Assembly: GCF_018141185.1 (NCBI RefSeq)
Contig: NZ_CP058560.1
Coordinates: 806,001-870,000 of the forward strand
DNA: 64,000 nucleotides
Source of the DNA: Methanobacterium alkalithermotolerans
Lineage (GTDB): Archaea > Methanobacteriota > Methanobacteria > Methanobacteriales > Methanobacteriaceae
Direction: 5' to 3'
The position numbers were made by a program, and so were the translations under genes. Shown one piece after another: positions 15,760 through 24,551 of this stretch (within the stretch, counting starts at the first letter, position 1; every line of letters begins with the position of its first letter). Under the pieces are notes generated by a model. That model saw nothing but the letters and a program-made list of their open reading frames with translations. It made no database searches and was not told the DNA's origin.

Positions 15760-17148
15760 TCAATTAAAGTTACCCATAAGATACCGAATGGACAATGATT
15801 CCATTTCATTTAGGATTTCCAGTTTTCGAATATCATATCCGGAATTAAGAAACTGAAACTTATGGAGTATTTCTTCTTTGGTAAATGGATTTTCTGATTC
15901 TCCCTGAGGTAAAAGAGTAGTTTTTTCAATAGAATATCTATTTAATTCGTTTCCACCCATATTAATTTTATTATAGGTCACTGCAACTCTAGATGGTCTT
16001 TTATGAGGTTGAAGATGGTCTAATTTTTCATCTAATTCAATAGCAATTTTTTGACTCAATGCCCTGACTTCAGGTGAAATTTGACTAATTGCTTTCACAT
16101 CATCCACCCCTAAATCACCCCCGCAAAGGGTAATGGCTATGGAAAGGGGTAAACTCTGTCTTAAAGATTCAGGAGTTTCCGGATAATAATTATCATGTTC
16201 AGCTGCTGTTTTATATGTTCGAACTTTTATATGATCAATCTGGTTAATATTAATTCTTTTTAATTGTAATTCTTTATAGATTTGACGGGCCGAGTCAATA
16301 GAAGAGTGTAAATGGCGACAGACAGGATATCTCTTTAAATAAACATCTTTAATATGAAATTGGCCTAAAAGAGAAGTTACATTATCTACTAAATCTTCTT
16401 TTTCTTTAATAGTTGAGCACATACACTTTAAAAAACCTTCTTTCCCCTCTAAAATACTGGATGGTCCTGTGAATCCTCTTTGGGCTAATAAAGCAGATAT
16501 TACTCCAGAATGTGCTGCATGCCCTGCATGAAGATGTTTACCCATGCTACCAGAGTGACCTGATTCCAAAAGTCCTGCTGATTGAGTACCGGCCAGTCCC
16601 AGAGCATTGACAGTCTCTTCAAAATTCAATCCCAGAATCTTAGAAGCAGCCGCCGCTGCACCAAAAACTCCCAGGGTAGATGTACTATGAAAACCCTTAT
16701 TCCGATGCACAGGATTAACCATAATACCAAGAACTATTGCCACTTCATAGCCAGCAACCATGGCCTCCAGAAATTCTTTTCCAGATTTATCATGATATTC
16801 TGCCAAGGCAAGAGCAGCAGGTATAACAGAACAACCAGGATGGAGCTGAGCAATTCTATGACCATCATCCAGATCCAGAGCATGAGCTGAAATCCCATTA
16901 ATCAAACAACCTTCCAGTAATCCACCTCCACCATGTCCCAGCACAGTAATTTCTTTAGATAAATCCCCAGGGGATAATTTAATGGATTCCATTGTATCCC
17001 AGATAGCCTGTGAACTTTTTTCTCTGGAACCTCTCAAACTAACTCCTAAAAAGTCAGTGAAACATAATTTAGCTTTTTCCAGAGCAAAAAGAGGTATTCC
17101 ATCGATATGGAGATTAATTATAAAAGATGCTAGCGAGGTGGTAATCAT
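15760..17148 (-). CDS. MmgE/PrpD family protein
   Basis: A protein of 462 residues, the family length. Family segments seen are CFTDFLGVSLRGS near residue 30, GHGGGGLLEGCLINGISAHALDLDDGH near 90-117, GFHSTSTLGVFGAAAAASKILGL near 153-175, and MGKHLHAGHAAHSG near 202-215. PrpD is 2-methylcitrate dehydratase, and relatives include cis-aconitate decarboxylase and iminodisuccinate epimerase. The substrate cannot be told from sequence. Together with a citrate-synthase-like enzyme and fumarase alpha in the same run, a tricarboxylate or methylcitrate-like substrate is a reasonable inference. The start has no clear ribosome site. The gene lies about 80 bases after tiaS on the same strand. Confidence 0.85.
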   Translation of the reverse strand: MITTSLASFIINLHIDGIPLFALEKAKLCFTDFLGVSLRGSREKSSQAIWDTMESIKLSPGDLSKEITVLGHGGGGLLEGCLINGISAHALDLDDGHRIAQLHPGCSVIPAALALAEYHDKSGKEFLEAMVAGYEVAIVLGIMVNPVHRNKGFHSTSTLGVFGAAAAASKILGLNFEETVNALGLAGTQSAGLLESGHSGSMGKHLHAGHAAHSGVISALLAQRGFTGPSSILEGKEGFLKCMCSTIKEKEDLVDNVTSLLGQFHIKDVYLKRYPVCRHLHSSIDSARQIYKELQLKRININQIDHIKVRTYKTAAEHDNYYPETPESLRQSLPLSIAITLCGGDLGVDDVKAISQISPEVRALSQKIAIELDEKLDHLQPHKRPSRVAVTYNKINMGGNELNRYSIEKTTLLPQGESENPFTKEEILHKFQFLNSGYDIRKLEILNEMESLSIRYLMGNFN

Positions 17149-17228
17149 ATGATGGTAATGATTTAAAGAAGTGAATAAAGTTTTTCATTTAAATTCCAGT
17201 AATGGATACAACATAATTAAAAATAAAA

Positions 17229-18491
17229 TTAAATTTTAATATTCATTCTTATGAGAGGTTTAGAAAGGTGCCGGCGGGCAGAAGGAGGCACCTCATAAAA
17301 ACCAGTTTTTAGGTCCCTTGCTATTTCATTACGTAGCTTTAATTCACTCCTGATTTTCTTGCCACAGCGGGGACATTTGTATCCTTTACCACAACCTGCC
17401 GATTTCATACGTTTTCCACAATCACATAATGGATTTTTCTCAATGTATTCTGGAGCTAATGATTTAATCTGAATTTTTTCCAGGTTTAAAGTTCCCTGGG
17501 AACCAATACCTCCATAAGCAGTTATATGGTCTCCAGGGCGTAATTTTTTAATTAGCTTCCGGAAGTCTTTGGTGGGTTCATAGGCGGCACATTGTATGCT
17601 TCCCGAATCATCTTTAAGTTTGAAAAAAACATGCCCTCCTTCAATATTCCATGGCATGTCTTCCACTTCTCCCGAAGCAATATAGCACCCGAATTTTTCC
17701 ATTTCACTGATTTTTTTTATTTTCTGGAGATGGATATCCGTATGCTGATTTGTTTTAAATATACAATACCTATCCAGTGGTTCATCTATTTCTACCAGGT
17801 TATGGGCCTCGAGAACAGCTTCGGGACTTTCTCCACGAATCCCATATAAAATAGGACATGGAGTATGAGGTTCAATGGCCATGTATCCTCCATCCAGATT
17901 ATCAAAGGTTTGAGGATATGTTTTTTGATCCATTACTTTAACTGATTGGGGATTTATCCTTCTTTTGGAGCAGTAATTTTTACTCTGGCGATAAGATAAT
18001 AACTCATATGTAATGTCATTAAGAGGGCATCCAATCGCTGATAAAGCCCCTATAATTCCCCTACCTTTTTTAAAGCAATAAAAATCAGCTCCTATTTCTT
18101 CTGCCAGGCTTTTTGCTTCTTTTATGGTTATTATGCTGCGTATGGCCTTCAGAGCAAATGATTCTAGTTTTTGGTTTACGGCTCCCTGATAAAAAACCAC
18201 CCCTGGATTGGTATTCTCGTTTTCCAGGCATGATAATTCTTCCACTTTTTTTAAAATAATTTTTTTTGCTTTTTCTATCTGATTGATAGAATCCAAAACC
18301 ATTTTAAATGATGTGGCACCATTCCCCCTTGTTTTAAATCTGGCAAAAGGATTAAGCCGGATTAGCCTAGGATGTCCCTCCACTTTGAAACCACAATATT
18401 TAAGTTCATCAATAATTACACAAGTAATATAAGTTGTGCACATTCCTTCTGGGGAATCTGTGTCATCTATTCCCACGTAAATTTCATACAT
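17229..18491 (-). CDS. tiaS: tRNA(Ile2) 2-agmatinylcytidine synthetase
   Basis: A protein of 420 residues. The N-terminus YVGIDDTDSPEGMCTTY is diagnostic of TiaS. A kinase-like ATP-binding region follows, then an OB-fold (about residues 270-345, SGSIQCAAYEPTKDFRKL), and a C-terminal zinc ribbon with CDCGKRMKSAGCG and CPRCG. TiaS attaches agmatine to C34 of the AUA-decoding tRNA(Ile), an archaea-only modification. The start codon is separated by only 21 bases from that of a divergent HTH gene, and its GGTGAT ribosome site is one arm of a palindrome shared with that gene. Confidence 0.96.
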   Translation of the reverse strand: MYEIYVGIDDTDSPEGMCTTYITCVIIDELKYCGFKVEGHPRLIRLNPFARFKTRGNGATSFKMVLDSINQIEKAKKIILKKVEELSCLENENTNPGVVFYQGAVNQKLESFALKAIRSIITIKEAKSLAEEIGADFYCFKKGRGIIGALSAIGCPLNDITYELLSYRQSKNYCSKRRINPQSVKVMDQKTYPQTFDNLDGGYMAIEPHTPCPILYGIRGESPEAVLEAHNLVEIDEPLDRYCIFKTNQHTDIHLQKIKKISEMEKFGCYIASGEVEDMPWNIEGGHVFFKLKDDSGSIQCAAYEPTKDFRKLIKKLRPGDHITAYGGIGSQGTLNLEKIQIKSLAPEYIEKNPLCDCGKRMKSAGCGKGYKCPRCGKKIRSELKLRNEIARDLKTGFYEVPPSARRHLSKPLIRMNIKI

Positions 18492-18497
18492 TTAGTC

Positions 18498-18509
18498 ATC
18501 ACCGGTGAT
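18498..18509. promoter_or_regulatory. Palindrome supplying ribosome sites to both divergent genes
   Basis: ATCACCGGTGAT is a perfect 12-bp palindrome centred between the tiaS start (18491) and the HTH regulator start (18513). Each strand reads GGTGAT just before its own ATG. The promoters of both genes must lie inside or beyond the opposite coding region, so the transcripts would overlap at their 5' ends. Confidence 0.7.
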
Positions 18510-18512
18510 CTT

Positions 18513-19481
18513 ATGAATAATCCTGAAAGGATTCATGTACTTCAAGAAATAAATAATCTTTTATCCAATCATGGATTTGAAACTTCTCATATATATGATA
18601 GAAGTTGCTTTGATATGGTGGCCCGGAAGAAGTTATTGCTTCTCTTATTAAAGGTTTTAATTAACATTGACAGTATTAATGGATTGCAGGCAGATGCTAT
18701 AAAGAAAGTTTCCAGTACTTTTTTGGGTTCGCCTCTTATTGTAGGTCTTAAATCCAAAACAGAATACCTGGAAGAAGATGTGGTTTATGAAAGACACGGC
18801 ATCCCGGTTATTGGACTGGAAACCCTAAAAAATATGATTATCGACGAAGATTACCCTGAAATACTGGCAGATAGGGGAGGATACTACGTTCAAGTTAATG
18901 GAGAGGCCTTAAAAGATGTTCGTGAAGAATATAATCTTTCACTCAAAGATTTAGCTAATCTAGCCCATGTATCCCGTGAAACAATCTATAAATATGAACA
19001 TGGTCTGGTACGGGCCTGTCCCGAAACTGCCATGATGCTGGAAGATATATTAAATCTCAAAATAACTATTTCTATTGATTTATTTAAAGTTCCAGATCAA
19101 AAAATTTGTGCAGATTCTCTGGAAAAACAAAATGAAGGAGAATCAAACTTGCTAATTGATCTGGGTTTTGGAGTTATGCCCACCCAGAAAACACCATTTG
19201 ATGCCCTGGCCACCATGCAAAAACCCACTATTTCCAATAATAGAAATCCTCTAATTACCAATCTGGATAAAAAAAGAAACCAGAAAACGCTGCAAAAAAT
19301 GGCAGTTAATTTAAAGGATCTTTCCATAGTCACTGGTTCGGATGCTGTTTTCATTATGGACCGTAAAAAGTCTTTTGAGTCTCTGGATGGAATCCCGGTG
19401 GTTAAAAGCTGGGAAATTGGTGAAATGGAAACTCCTCTAGAACTTATTAAATTAATAAGGGAAAGGAAAGAGTGTAGTTAA
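18513..19481 (+). CDS. Archaeal HTH (XRE-type) transcriptional regulator, COG1395-like
   Basis: A protein of 322 residues from the ATG preceded by GGTGAT. The ORF is open to 18372 but the extra region is antisense to tiaS. The N-terminal 120 residues resemble the endonuclease-like or regulatory domain of the archaeal family of putative HTH regulators near 320 aa. The helix-turn-helix lies around residues 133-165 (LKDVREEYNLSLKDLANLAH, then SRETIYKYEHGL). The C-terminal 130 residues are of unknown fold. The target is unknown. The divergent layout with tiaS suggests possible shared or mutual regulation, which is inference. Confidence 0.85.
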   Translation: MNNPERIHVLQEINNLLSNHGFETSHIYDRSCFDMVARKKLLLLLLKVLINIDSINGLQADAIKKVSSTFLGSPLIVGLKSKTEYLEEDVVYERHGIPVIGLETLKNMIIDEDYPEILADRGGYYVQVNGEALKDVREEYNLSLKDLANLAHVSRETIYKYEHGLVRACPETAMMLEDILNLKITISIDLFKVPDQKICADSLEKQNEGESNLLIDLGFGVMPTQKTPFDALATMQKPTISNNRNPLITNLDKKRNQKTLQKMAVNLKDLSIVTGSDAVFIMDRKKSFESLDGIPVVKSWEIGEMETPLELIKLIRERKECS

Positions 19482-19556
19482 AAACCTCTCTTATGTAAAA
19501 TTAGTTAATTATTTTTAAATTGGGATTTATATAAGTATAAAAAAAAGAATGGTGAG

Positions 19557-20306
19557 TTATTCATTAAATAACAGACTAAATGTCTGTTCTGCCTCTTTTT
19601 TAGATGCTATGCCCAGAGCAACAGCATCAACATAATCCAGTGTTTTTAAAAATTCAAAGGCATCTTCTGGAGTTAATATTCCTGCAGCCAGTATTTTTTT
19701 AGCAATTATTGTTTTATCAAGTTCCATAACCAGATTTCTAAGCTGTGATCTTTGATCTGGCAGGAATTCTTGAGTATCCATTAAATATCCCAGTTTATTG
19801 ACTGGCATGAGATAAATTTCAAAATCATTTAATATAGGTGATTCTAAAAGAGATTGAGTGGTTTTAAAGGGAGTATGGGTAACCAGACCAGGGATTGAAT
19901 TTGTATTTTTTATAATATCCAGATATTCTCCTAACTCTTCCCATTTACAGTTATCAGTTATATCAGCATGGAGTAACATTACGCTTGCTTTAAGGGATGA
20001 AAGCATTTCAATATCCTCCATTTCATGACCAGGGCGTATGGTTCCCACCACATCCATATAAAATCCATCATTCCCTGCCAGTTTCAGGGCCTGGATTACC
20101 GGCTCATAGGGTAGAAGCTGAATTCCCCGTATACCCATTTCATGTGATTTTTTAATAATTTCAGCCATGTTTTCAGGCTGGGAATACAAATCAAGTTGAT
20201 AAAGACGGGCGCGATGTCCAAATTGAGCCGCGCCAATAAAAGGAGAAGTTCCTAAGAGTGTTTGAGGGATTTTTTTATTATTTACATGCAAGTAATCTTT
20301 GAACAT
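19557..20306 (-). CDS. Conserved archaeal TIM-barrel (aldo/keto-reductase-like) protein
   Basis: A protein of 249 residues opening with TLLGTSPFIGAAQFGHRARLY, an N-terminus like that of aldo/keto reductases. Alternating strands and helices follow (GIRGIQLLPYEPVIQAL, ASVMLLHADITD, IPGLVTHTPF), and it ends with VDAVALGIASKKEAEQTF, a typical last barrel strand. Clear catalytic Tyr/Lys motifs of true aldo/keto reductases are not evident, so function is open. The ATG follows AAAGGAAG. It diverges from serA across a 237-base regulatory region. Confidence 0.65.
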   Translation of the reverse strand: MFKDYLHVNNKKIPQTLLGTSPFIGAAQFGHRARLYQLDLYSQPENMAEIIKKSHEMGIRGIQLLPYEPVIQALKLAGNDGFYMDVVGTIRPGHEMEDIEMLSSLKASVMLLHADITDNCKWEELGEYLDIIKNTNSIPGLVTHTPFKTTQSLLESPILNDFEIYLMPVNKLGYLMDTQEFLPDQRSQLRNLVMELDKTIIAKKILAAGILTPEDAFEFLKTLDYVDAVALGIASKKEAEQTFSLLFNE

Positions 20307-20430
20307 ATATTTAACTTCCTTTCATGGTTTTTAAATTAATTTTGAGTCATATTTATTTATATTCACTCAGTAGGGTGATGGATTAATAGATTTAAACATC
20401 AGATACCTTATTAAAGATATGATCAATTCC

Positions 20431-20500
20431 CCCTTAAATATAGCCCTATTGATTAAGGGAGTGAATTTTTAATAAATATAAAATGACATATTTAAATGTC
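20431..20500 (+). promoter_or_regulatory. serA promoter region with two inverted repeats
   Basis: CCCTTAA (20431-20437) and TTAAGGG (20453-20459) form a 7-bp inverted repeat. TTTAATAAATATAAAA at about 20467-20482 looks like the TATA box. GACAT...ATGTC (20485-20500) forms a second, 16-base imperfect palindrome just past it, near the expected start of transcription. This arrangement suits repression of serA, for example by serine availability. The regulator is not identified. Confidence 0.45.
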
Positions 20501-20543
20501 TGCTTATCAATACCAATATTTAGAGAAAATATATGGTGAAATT

Positions 20544-22124
20544 ATGGACCAAATGAAGGTAATTATTGCCGATTCAATAAATGAAAAAGGAATTTCCGAT
20601 CTCAAAGAGGTAGCTGAAGTAACAGTAGCGACCTCCATTACTCCAGAAGAACTGGTAGAAGTCATAAAAGAATACGACGCTATTGTAGTTAGAAGCAGAA
20701 CTAAAGTGACCCGTGAAGTAATTGAAGCAGGTTCTAAACTCAAGGTAATTGCTCGGGCAGGTGTGGGGGTGGATAATGTTGATGTTCAGGCCGCCACAGA
20801 AAAGGGGATAATGGTGATTAATGCACCTGAATCTACTTCAATTACAGTTGCAGAACATTCCATGGGTTTGATGATGTCCCTGGCCCGGAAGATATCTATA
20901 GCAGATAAATCAGTTAAATCAGGACAATGGGAAAAAAGCAAATTTATGGGTATTGAATTAAATAATAAGACCCTTGGTATAGTGGGAATGGGCAGAATAG
21001 GTTCCCAGGTAGTTATAAGAGCAAAAGCATTTAACATGGAAATTTTGGTTTATGATCCCTATATCAGTAAAGAAGCCGGGGCAGAAATGGGAGTAAGTGT
21101 GGTTGATCTGGAAACCCTGCTTAAAGAATCTGATGTCATTACCATTCACGTGCCATTAACTCCTGAAACCAGACACTTAATTTCCACCAGAGAAATGGAA
21201 ATAATGAAAAACACCGCTTTTATCATCAACTGTGCTAGAGGAGGAATTGTTGATGAAGATGCTCTTTATTATGCTTTAAAAAATGACATAATAGGTGGAG
21301 CCGCTCTGGATGTATTTGAAAGTGAACCACCCCAAGAAAGTCCACTTTTAGAACTGGATAATCTGCTGGCCACCCCTCATATTGGTGCTTCCACTGCAGA
21401 AGCCCAGCGAGATGCAGCTTTAATTGTGGCCAATGAAATAATTACAGTTTTCCAGGGAGGTTCACCACGCAATGTATTAAATATGCCGGTGATGGATTCT
21501 AAGAATTTCAAAATCATGAAGCCCTATCTGGATCTTTCTGAGAAAATGGGAAGCTTTATGGAACAGGCCACTTCAGGAAACATAAAAAATATGGATGTAA
21601 CCTACTGTGGAGAACTATCAGAAATGCCCCAGCAAGATATTTTAACCAGGACTATGCTGCAGGGTATTTTAAACCCCATACTAACTGAACCAGTAAATCT
21701 GGTAAATGCACCTTCTATAGCTCAAAATAGAGGAATTATAGTTACCGAAGGTAAACGCTGTGAATCAGAAGGTTATAAATGTATTATAAAATTAGAAATC
21801 AAGACCGATAAGGATGAATTCTCATTAGATGGAACTTATGTGGATGAACCGAAAATCATTAAAATCAATAATTACTGGGTAGATGTTAAACCAGAAGGAA
21901 CCATGGTTATTGCCAAGTATCAGGACCTTCCAGGAACCATAGGTGCAATTGGTACCAAACTGGGAGAGCACGAAATTAACATTGCCACCATGCAGGTTGG
22001 ACGCAAAGAAGTAGGTGGAGAAGCAATAATGGTTCTGAAAGTCGACCAGAGCGTTCCCCAGAGTGTAATTGATGAAGTTAAAAAAATGGACCATGTGGAA
22101 GATGCCGTGGCCCTGGAATTTTAA
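20544..22124 (+). CDS. serA: D-3-phosphoglycerate dehydrogenase
   Basis: A protein of 526 residues from the ATG after GGTGAAATT. A 542-residue frame starts earlier without ribosome site support. It has the long SerA form: an N-terminal substrate domain, an NAD-binding domain with GIVGMGRIG (145-153), and the catalytic set in INCARGGIVDE, ALDVFESEPP and TPHIGAS. An intervening domain (ASB-type) follows, then a C-terminal ACT domain (MVIAKYQDLPGTIGAIG onward) that usually senses serine. It oxidises 3-phosphoglycerate in the first step of serine synthesis. The gene appears monocistronic; a long AT-rich stretch follows it. Confidence 0.97.
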   Translation: MDQMKVIIADSINEKGISDLKEVAEVTVATSITPEELVEVIKEYDAIVVRSRTKVTREVIEAGSKLKVIARAGVGVDNVDVQAATEKGIMVINAPESTSITVAEHSMGLMMSLARKISIADKSVKSGQWEKSKFMGIELNNKTLGIVGMGRIGSQVVIRAKAFNMEILVYDPYISKEAGAEMGVSVVDLETLLKESDVITIHVPLTPETRHLISTREMEIMKNTAFIINCARGGIVDEDALYYALKNDIIGGAALDVFESEPPQESPLLELDNLLATPHIGASTAEAQRDAALIVANEIITVFQGGSPRNVLNMPVMDSKNFKIMKPYLDLSEKMGSFMEQATSGNIKNMDVTYCGELSEMPQQDILTRTMLQGILNPILTEPVNLVNAPSIAQNRGIIVTEGKRCESEGYKCIIKLEIKTDKDEFSLDGTYVDEPKIIKINNYWVDVKPEGTMVIAKYQDLPGTIGAIGTKLGEHEINIATMQVGRKEVGGEAIMVLKVDQSVPQSVIDEVKKMDHVEDAVALEF

Positions 22125-22315
22125 TTAAATCCCATTTAAAATTCCAATACCTATTTTTTTAAAATAAAAATTTATTGCCTAATAATGTAGTTAAATAATT
22201 ATAAATTCTTTTTTTTGTTAATTAAAGCTTAATATATCTCAATATATCATTTAACCATTAATATGCGAATAATTAAGAATAATTAGCATTAATCATTTTA
22301 GAATGACTGCTAAAA

Positions 22316-22747
22316 TTAAACCACCTTAAAATCAGTTATCTCCCCAAAGGTATTATAGGCCACCATGCTCTCCAGAGTATAGGGTTGGGCAATTATCAGA
22401 TGAAAAAATCCATTTTTAGAAAAAAAGATTAAATCTGCCCCAGAAGGATGAGCTGAAAATCCAGGATGGGAGTGTACTGATCCAACTGCCCCAGACATGG
22501 GTGGTAGCATGAAAATCTTCATAACTGCACCTTCATTAGATGTTTCTCCCGGTAGAAAAATCAGGCCATCAATATGTAAAACTTCATTTCTAATTTTCCC
22601 TGCCAGAAGAGCCACGAACTCCAGAGGGGCTGTTTTTTTTGATATCTGAATAATTTCATCCACAACTTCCTGATCTAAATGAACTTCATTGAATTTTTGT
22701 TTATTATTTCCAAAAATAAAGCTGAGTAAACGGTCCAGTATTCCCAT
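22316..22747 (-). CDS. JAB1/MPN/JAMM metalloprotease family protein
   Basis: A protein of 143 residues with the JAMM zinc site: Glu43 (PLEFVALLAG), His92-Ser-His94-Pro (VHSHPG), and Ser102-x-x-Asp105 (PSGAD). All metal-binding and catalytic positions are present, so an active isopeptidase or peptidase is expected. Archaeal JAMM proteins remove ubiquitin-like SAMP tags in haloarchaea, and related forms act on thiocarboxylated sulfur carriers. Which applies here is unknown. The N-terminal 20 residues (MGILDRLLSFIFGNNK) form an amphipathic or membrane-associating helix. The gene follows thg1 in the same direction after about 85 bases. Confidence 0.85.
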   Translation of the reverse strand: MGILDRLLSFIFGNNKQKFNEVHLDQEVVDEIIQISKKTAPLEFVALLAGKIRNEVLHIDGLIFLPGETSNEGAVMKIFMLPPMSGAVGSVHSHPGFSAHPSGADLIFFSKNGFFHLIIAQPYTLESMVAYNTFGEITDFKVV

Positions 22748-22833
22748 GGTAGTACCTTAATAGTTTTTTTAAATTAGATAGGATTTAAGTGTAATAAAAT
22801 TTATTGTAATTTAATTTTATGAAGGATTAAAAC

Positions 22834-23580
22834 TCACATTTCCTGAAAAAAGTTCTGATTAAATACCGGAAGGTCCCAGTCAGTTATAATTTTTTTCCGG
22901 GTGGTTAATACCTCCTCCTTATGGAGGGGATTGTATCCTTTAATTTCTATTTCTCCCTTATATATCCCTACCCCTTTTCTTTGCCAGGCAGGTACTTTTG
23001 ATATATTTATTCCTCTTTCAAATAATAAATCATGTATTTGGGCACTTTTTAGACCCTTTAATTGTTTCATAGCCTGATTTTTATCCATTTCATCCCTCAA
23101 GGTCCAGTAAGCATATCCATTAAGGCAATTTCTCCAGGATTCATCCTGCCGGGATTTAAAGTACTCCATTACCATCTCCGAAGAAAGAGAAATTACACGT
23201 GAATCAAAAGAAACTCTATTTAACATTCTGGGTTTAGATTTTTCTTCACCTGATTTTAATAAGTTTTTATTAAAGTTATGTAAAAATGACGAAGCCGTGA
23301 AACTGGCAAAAACTGAATCCATTTTTTCAACCCGGCCCGAGAATGGAACCTGATCCAGCAATACGTTGAACTCATCAGAAAAGGTATAGATAAAAGAAGG
23401 GCTGAATTCTCGCATGATAAATATGGCAGTATTCACCATGGCATCAACAAAAAGAGAGTCATATGGTTTTTCCAGTCCAAATTCATTAGAAAGTCTATGA
23501 AAACCCCTTCCATCCAGCCTTAAAATCAATTTAGACCCGCAAGGTACTTTCAAGTTGGAAAAAATTTCACATTCTTTCAT
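22834..23580 (-). CDS. thg1: Thg1 family 3'-5' polymerase (tRNA-His guanylyltransferase-like)
   Basis: A protein of 248 residues with the Thg1 palm motifs: RLDGRGFHRL (Asp23) and TFSDEFNVLL (Asp69-Glu70) provide the metal-binding carboxylates, and FASFTASSF and MLNRVSFDSRV follow. Archaeal Thg1 adds nucleotides in the 3'-5' direction in a template-dependent way and repairs or matures tRNA 5' ends. Length is usual for archaeal members. The start follows AGGAAT. It lies in a minus-strand group with nadX and the JAMM gene, with gaps large enough (86 and 128 bases) for separate promoters. Confidence 0.94.
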   Translation of the reverse strand: MKECEIFSNLKVPCGSKLILRLDGRGFHRLSNEFGLEKPYDSLFVDAMVNTAIFIMREFSPSFIYTFSDEFNVLLDQVPFSGRVEKMDSVFASFTASSFLHNFNKNLLKSGEEKSKPRMLNRVSFDSRVISLSSEMVMEYFKSRQDESWRNCLNGYAYWTLRDEMDKNQAMKQLKGLKSAQIHDLLFERGINISKVPAWQRKGVGIYKGEIEIKGYNPLHKEEVLTTRKKIITDWDLPVFNQNFFQEM

Positions 23581-23708
23581 AAAATACTAATTCCTGCTAT
23601 ATTTTAGTTATTGTAAATTTATAAAATACTGGATATATTTTTGAGATGAAATATAAATATGTGCTTTAAATTGATTTAGATTATTATAAATAAAAAGTAC
23701 AATTAAAG

Positions 23709-24473
23709 TTAGGTTCCCACAATAAAATTTTCATTCAAACCCTTAAGAAGTTTTATAGCAGAATATGCAGCTAGAACACTTGTTTTAGGATTTATAGAAC
23801 ATCTAATATTCTTAGTGGTGGTTTTAAACTCCCCAAAGTCTCCCTGTACATTTACTTCATGTTCATTTCGATCCACATCCGGATCCACAATTATTTTAAC
23901 ATCCACGTCTATTTCGCAAGCTATGCTCAGGGCAGCAGCCACATTAATGTTTACAGGAAATCTTTGTACAGCCTCTGATGCTTTGCCCTCATATAGTATT
24001 TTTTCTTCATCAGTTTCAATCCCCAGTGACCGTGGAGGCTTTCTGGTGATGAGGGTTGCTTTATTTATATGGCCAATCGAAGCAGCTTTGATACCATCCA
24101 ATCCAACTATGGCTCCGGAAGGGGCGTAAATTTTTGCATTATTTTCTTTGGCTTTCTTAATAAGCTCCTCTTTAAGGTTTTGATCCATTAATGCCCCTAT
24201 GCTCATAATTATAACATTTTTACCCTTTTCCAGTATGAGAGGTACAATTTCACGTACCGCCAGGGGAGATGCAGATTCAATTACCACATCCACCTGTTCC
24301 AGCATATCTTCCAGATTTAAAACTACTTTGCCATTGATTTGTGAAGCTAAATTTTCCGCCCTTTCAAGGTCACGATCAAAAAAATATCTAAGTTCAACAC
24401 CCAGTTTACCCTCCAGGGCAAAATTGGTAATGATATTCGCAATGGCCCCACAGCCCACTATTCCCACTATCAT
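23709..24473 (-). CDS. nadX: L-aspartate dehydrogenase
   Basis: A protein of 254 residues. The Rossmann motif GIVGCGAIANIIT opens the protein, and YAPSGAIVGLDGIKAA and NINVAAALSIACEIDVDVKI match the aspartate dehydrogenase family. It converts aspartate to iminoaspartate, replacing aspartate oxidase in anaerobic NAD synthesis, where NadA then forms quinolinate. NadA is not in the window. Length is normal and the start is the family start. Confidence 0.93.
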   Translation of the reverse strand: MIVGIVGCGAIANIITNFALEGKLGVELRYFFDRDLERAENLASQINGKVVLNLEDMLEQVDVVIESASPLAVREIVPLILEKGKNVIIMSIGALMDQNLKEELIKKAKENNAKIYAPSGAIVGLDGIKAASIGHINKATLITRKPPRSLGIETDEEKILYEGKASEAVQRFPVNINVAAALSIACEIDVDVKIIVDPDVDRNEHEVNVQGDFGEFKTTTKNIRCSINPKTSVLAAYSAIKLLKGLNENFIVGT

Positions 24474-24551
24474 GAAATCACTGTTTAAAATGCATATTAA
24501 TAGAATTAAGTTTTAGAAAAAAAGGGAGATGAAAAAATTATAAAAATAATA

